A stretch of DNA of 16,809 nt from Wolinella sp052173415 (GTDB lineage Bacteria > Campylobacterota > Campylobacteria > Campylobacterales > Helicobacteraceae). Of the stretch, positions 13,862-16,809 are shown in pieces. The notes beneath the pieces were generated by a model that worked only from the letters and a program-made list of their open reading frames with translations, was not told where the DNA came from and searched no databases. The DNA is taken from the NCBI GenBank assembly GCA_052173415.1, contig JBQMYQ010000037.1, forward strand, positions 1-16,809. The letters are read 5' to 3'. The first letter of the stretch is position 1. Every line of letters starts with the position of its first letter. Both the position numbers and the translations under genes were made by a program.

Positions 13862-14866
13862 TTGATTTTAAGCATTGAGAGTAGCTGCGATGATAGCTCG
13901 ATTGCAATCACGCGTATTAGCGATCGTAAGCTTTTGTGGCACAGAAAAATTTCGCAGGAAGTCGCGCACAGCGAATATGGCGGAGTTGTCCCGGAGCTTG
14001 CGAGTCGCCTGCATGCTTTAGCTCTGCCGCATATTTTAGAGGAGTGCGCCTCGTATCTGCCGCAGCTAAGAGCTGTTGCGGTCACAAACGAGCCGGGGCT
14101 GAGTGTCACGCTCCTTGAGGGTGTAGCGATGGCAAAGTCTCTTGCTCTCGCCCTTTCGCTTCCCCTGATTCCCATCAATCATCTCAAAGGGCATATCTAT
14201 TCGCTTTTCTTGGAACAAGAGGCGCGATTCCCGCTTGATGTGTTGCTGGTCTCCGGCGGGCACACAATGTTATTGCACGCGCAGAGTTTTGAGGGCATTG
14301 AAATTATCGGTGCGAGCCTTGATGATAGCTTTGGCGAGAGCTTTGATAAGGTCGCAAAAATGCTCTCTCTTGGCTATCCCGGCGGTCCAATTGTGGAATC
14401 GCACGCCAAAAATGGCAATCCCACGCGCTTTGCTTTTAGTGTTCCCTTACAAGGAAAAAAGGAGGTTGCTTTTAGCTTCTCCGGGCTTAAAAATGCTGTG
14501 CGCCTCGTTGTGCAAGCTCTTGGAAGCGAGATGAGTGAGCAGGATAAATGCGATATTTGTGCCTCATTTCAACATAGCGCGGTGGCACATCTAATCCAGA
14601 AGGTGCGCCTCTATCTTACGCATTTTTCGCGCGATTCCCGCGGTGCGCTCGCGATTGTGGGCGGAGCGAGTGCAAATCTCGCGCTTCGCGAGGCAATGGA
14701 GCAGGTAGCTGAGGATTTTAATCGTTCGCTACTTCTTGCGCCACTTGAGTTTTGCGCGGATAATGCCGCGATGATCGGGCGTGTGGCGTTAGAGTGCTAC
14801 GAGCGTTCGCTTTTTGTGGATCCCGCTTTGGTTGAAGTAAATTCCCGCACTCCTACGCTTGCTTAA
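13862..14866 (+). CDS. tsaD: tRNA N6-adenosine threonylcarbamoyltransferase TsaD
   Basis: This is the Kae1/Qri7/TsaD family enzyme that transfers threonylcarbamoyl to A37 of ANN-decoding tRNAs, working with TsaB and TsaE. In 334 residues it shows MILSIESSCDDSSIAI at the N-terminus, the metal ligands His107 and His111 in NHLKGHIYS, SGGHTMLL at 131-138, DDSFGESFDKVAKMLSLGYPGGP at about 154-176, FSFSGLKNAVR, IVGGASANLALRE, and the C-terminal CADNAAMIG with another metal-binding Asp. The start is TTG 13862, directly after the TAG of the previous gene, with AGAAGG five bases upstream; the family N-terminus begins here and no better ATG exists. TTG plus a shared ribosome site points to translational coupling. 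Formerly called gcp. Confidence 0.95.
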   Translation: MILSIESSCDDSSIAITRISDRKLLWHRKISQEVAHSEYGGVVPELASRLHALALPHILEECASYLPQLRAVAVTNEPGLSVTLLEGVAMAKSLALALSLPLIPINHLKGHIYSLFLEQEARFPLDVLLVSGGHTMLLHAQSFEGIEIIGASLDDSFGESFDKVAKMLSLGYPGGPIVESHAKNGNPTRFAFSVPLQGKKEVAFSFSGLKNAVRLVVQALGSEMSEQDKCDICASFQHSAVAHLIQKVRLYLTHFSRDSRGALAIVGGASANLALREAMEQVAEDFNRSLLLAPLEFCADNAAMIGRVALECYERSLFVDPALVEVNSRTPTLA

Positions 14867-14968
14867 AATTTTGTGCCTATTTGTGGGAATCCGCCCTAAA
14901 GCGCGCGATTTTGGTTTTTTGCGAGCATAAGGAGCGAGGACACAGAATCAGACGGGAATCGCGCCCAT

Positions 14969-14997
14969 TTGACAAACGCCGTGTTCTTCGTTATTGT
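14969..14997 (+). promoter_or_regulatory. Promoter with TTGACA and TATTGT boxes before the methyltransferase
   Basis: TTGACA (14969-14974), a 17-base spacer and TATTGT (14992-14997) fit a sigma-70-type promoter. A start near 15004 would give a leader of about 27 bases to ATG 15031, which supports that start. A full -35 is uncommon in Helicobacter, so chance is possible. Confidence 0.45.
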
Positions 14998-15030
14998 AAA
15001 GACTATACAACGCAAAATAGAAAGGCTTAT

Positions 15031-15837
15031 ATGATGATTTCGACTAATATTGAGGCGATTGATTTTTCTCTCCTTTACAATCTGCAAAAGTGCGCTTCTT
15101 CGGCGAATAAAAGCAAGAGTGCGGAGGATTGGGACGCGCGCGCGTGGGAGATGAATGAGAATATTCACGAGGGCTACTACAACGACCGTATGCAGGAGAG
15201 AATCGACCTTAGCGGGGCGCGGACGCTTTTGGACGTGGGGTGCGGACCTGGGACGTTTGCACTGCGTTTTGCTCCACACGTGGAGCAGGTGCATGCGTTT
15301 GATTTTTCGCCTAAAATGCTTGAAGTGCTTCATCACAACGCCAAAGAGCGGGGAATCGCGAATATTACGACTTCATGTATTAATCTTGAGCACGAATGGG
15401 AGGGAATCCCAAGCTGTGATGTCGTGATCGCTTCGCGTTGCCTTGAGGTGAATAATATTGCCTCAGTGCTGCAAAAGCTCGATGCTCACGCAAATAAGCG
15501 CGTTTATTTGACTTTTAAAGAGGGGCGGAGCTTTTTGAGCGATGAGATTTTGGAAGTGTTGGGGCGCGAAATCACTCCAAAGCCCGATTATATTTATATT
15601 TTGAATATCCTCTATCAGATGGGAATCCGCGCGAAAGTTGATTTTATCGATCCGGGTAATGATGGCTATAAAATGGGGACACTGCAAGAGTATCTCTACT
15701 CGCTTACGTGGGCGCAAAATGGCTTAAGCGAGGAGGAAGAGGCGCGAGCGAGCGAATATTTTTTAGCGTGCCAACGCACGGGGAAAACGCCTGCACACCG
15801 AAATAATCGCTGGGCACTGATCTCGTGGGAGAAGTGA
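15031..15837 (+). CDS. Class I SAM-dependent methyltransferase, substrate unknown
   Basis: A 268-residue cytosolic protein with the Rossmann-like methyltransferase core. Motif I is TLLDVGCGPGTFAL (65-78) and the acidic end of strand 2 is Asp91 in VHAFDFSPKML; CDVVIASRCLEV is the strand-4 region. The N-terminal WDARAWEMNENIHEGYYNDRM resembles the lid helices of small-molecule methyltransferases, and the C-terminal part has a strong helical segment before NNRWALISWEK. The open frame extends upstream to TTG 14881, but that part is basic, has no family look, and crosses a promoter; ATG 15031 has AAAGG five bases upstream. It is not clearly UbiE, CmoA or any named member. It stands alone between tsaD and an iron-sulfur gene. 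Confidence 0.82.
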   Translation: MMISTNIEAIDFSLLYNLQKCASSANKSKSAEDWDARAWEMNENIHEGYYNDRMQERIDLSGARTLLDVGCGPGTFALRFAPHVEQVHAFDFSPKMLEVLHHNAKERGIANITTSCINLEHEWEGIPSCDVVIASRCLEVNNIASVLQKLDAHANKRVYLTFKEGRSFLSDEILEVLGREITPKPDYIYILNILYQMGIRAKVDFIDPGNDGYKMGTLQEYLYSLTWAQNGLSEEEEARASEYFLACQRTGKTPAHRNNRWALISWEK

Positions 15838-15910
15838 ATAGGCACATTTAAAAATGGCGGTGCGTAGGAATCTAAACATTAGAGATTTTAATATTTCACA
15901 ATGAGCAGGC

Positions 15911-15943
15911 GAGGCGAGGATACCTCCTCCTCAAGATTGCCTC
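15911..15943 (+). other. GC-rich stem candidate after the methyltransferase gene
   Basis: GAGGA, the loop TACC and TCCTC form a short stem, and an outer GAGGC/GCCTC pair with a bulge extends it. It lies about 75 bases after the methyltransferase stop and is followed by an A-run, not a T-run, so a terminator role is uncertain. Confidence 0.3.
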
Positions 15944-15946
15944 AAA

Positions 15947-16020
15947 AAGGTAAAATATTTTTTAAACTTTTGAGGAATTTTTGTCTCGATTCTATAAAAA
16001 GTTAAGAAATATTTTACCTT
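15947..16020 (+). repeat. Long AT-rich inverted repeat
   Basis: A perfect 14-bp arm pair, AAGGTAAAATATTT (15947-15960) and AAATATTTTACCTT (16007-16020), encloses 46 bases. The inner flanks continue the pairing imperfectly (TTTAAACTTTT against AAAAAGTTAAG), giving an arm of about 25 bases with one bulge. It lies in the 264-base gap between the methyltransferase and the iron-sulfur gene. No target duplication is visible at the ends. Confidence 0.6.
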
Positions 16021-16046
16021 ATTTCATGCACAATACGGACATTTTT

Positions 16047-16061
16047 ATTAGAAAATCTAAT
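16047..16061 (+). promoter_or_regulatory. Perfect small palindrome ATTAGA-AAA-TCTAAT, operator candidate
   Basis: Two 6-base arms around AAA lie 40 bases before the start of the iron-sulfur gene, in the position of a promoter or operator. No known regulator box is matched. Confidence 0.3.
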
Positions 16062-16101
16062 TCAAGCTTTTATTCTGAAGCGCTAGAAAGAGGCTCGGAA
16101 T

Positions 16102-16809
16102 ATGTCGGATTTCCTCTATGTTGATTGCGAAAAGTTATGGGATTTGGGCGCGCCAAACTGGCTATCTTTTAGCGATTCTCCTGAGGTGCTTATCTCAAAC
16201 ACCAAGGGTAGTGCAGGGCTCTATGCACCCGAGATTAATTGGTATCTCAAAGTCTCCAAAGCTAAAAAAGAGGAGAAGCTCGCCACGCTTCATCGGCTTT
16301 ATGAAGCGCGCGCAATCAAATTCGATCATGACACTCGCCAAAATTACGAAGAACAAGTCGATTCCACGCTTTTAGTGATGGGCGGCAATTCCCCTGTGGC
16401 GGGCGAGTTTGGCACTTTAGCGAGCGAAGAAGGGTTTAGTGTGGAGCTAATTCCCTATGAGGAAATTGCGAGAATCGAGGGGAAATTAGGTGCATTTAGT
16501 GCGTTTATGCGCGATGGTAGCGAGCGGATTTTTGCGCAGGGTGTGCTGTTTTGTGAAGATGAATTATTGCTCAAATACACGGGAATCGAGCGCGTTTCAG
16601 ATTACGAAGATGCGTTAGAGCTTCTTGCAACACTTAAGAATCGCCTTGGAATCTACCGCTACAAGACGCTTATTAGCTACAACCCTGAGAGCTGTCAATA
16701 TCATCATCGCAGGGAAAATACCTGTGCAAAGTGCGCCTCGCTTTGCCCCACTTTTGGCGTGGTTTGCGACGATTCCAAAAGAGAGCTTCACTTCTCGCAA
16801 CTTGATTGC
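16102..16809 (+). CDS. 4Fe-4S cluster protein, 5' part (runs off the right edge)
   Basis: The frame from ATG 16102 is open to the end of the window and gives 236 residues so far, so the gene is truncated by the window and not by mutation. The N-terminus is MSDFLYVDCEKLWDLGAPNW. The first 200 residues look like a mixed alpha/beta domain with LLVMGGNSPVAGEFGTLASEEGF. A ferredoxin-like cluster follows: CAKCASLCPTFGVVC, with the CxxCxxxCP pattern and a further Cys at the very edge. It may be a large polyferredoxin of the type found beside selenium and formate dehydrogenase genes in Campylobacter (Cj1377c-like); this is a tentative recollection. AGAGG stands eight bases upstream. The GGGAATC word reappears at 16580. 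Confidence 0.75.
   Translation, partial: MSDFLYVDCEKLWDLGAPNWLSFSDSPEVLISNTKGSAGLYAPEINWYLKVSKAKKEEKLATLHRLYEARAIKFDHDTRQNYEEQVDSTLLVMGGNSPVAGEFGTLASEEGFSVELIPYEEIARIEGKLGAFSAFMRDGSERIFAQGVLFCEDELLLKYTGIERVSDYEDALELLATLKNRLGIYRYKTLISYNPESCQYHHRRENTCAKCASLCPTFGVVCDDSKRELHFSQLDC

Noticed and set aside
14881..15030. N-terminal extension of the methyltransferase from TTG 14881
   Set aside because: The stretch is basic, unlike the domain, and contains a TTGACA/TATTGT promoter; ATG 15031 has a ribosome site at the right distance.
1..16809. CRISPR array, prophage or insertion sequence
   Set aside because: No regularly spaced identical repeats, transposase motifs or phage genes were seen; GGGAATC sites are short and irregularly spaced.

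Overview
The window is a chromosomal segment of a Campylobacterota bacterium, most likely a Helicobacter with a GC content in the mid-forties by eye. The evidence is the gene order dcd / accB-accC next to the pseudaminic-acid gene pseC (the same neighbourhood is known in H. pylori and C. jejuni), a FlaC-type short flagellin, AGGA-type ribosome binding sites and TATAAT-type -10 boxes with poor -35 boxes. I cannot name the species. No tRNA, rRNA, CRISPR array, insertion sequence or prophage was seen.

Layout. 1-222 is the 3' end of an unrecognised gene. 211-1350 (-) is an MFS exporter, divergent from a Fur/Zur-type regulator (1497-1928) that is followed by the zinc-binding protein gene znuA (1949-2824) and a small unknown gene ending in a terminator. 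dcd (3235-3795, -) diverges from an apparent operon accB-accC-flaC-like-pseC (3889-7644), which joins fatty-acid synthesis with flagellar secretion and glycosylation. 7844-9731 holds two tandem, unrecognised, more AT-rich lipoproteins, preceded by an A13 tract and followed by a strong hairpin and a folded-looking intergenic region. 9982-12200 carries a class-V aminotransferase and a UDP-glucuronate 4-epimerase. Agmatine deiminase (12242-13243, -) diverges from an unknown protein coupled to tsaD (13304-14866). 15031-15837 is a SAM methyltransferase. A 4Fe-4S protein gene (16102 onward) runs off the right edge.

The most unusual signal is not a gene. The 7-mer GGGAATC (either strand) occurs about 48 times by hand count, where about two are expected by chance, and its core GGAATC occurs about 75 times. 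It lies in coding sequence in all frames, on both strands and between genes, so codon or amino-acid usage does not explain it. It is absent from 7227-9879, which covers the two lipoprotein genes. This looks like a genome-wide signature word, such as a DNA-uptake-like sequence or another protein-recognised site, with a recently acquired island lacking it.

All counts and structures were made by eye, and product names rest on motifs and remembered family sequences rather than on database searches.
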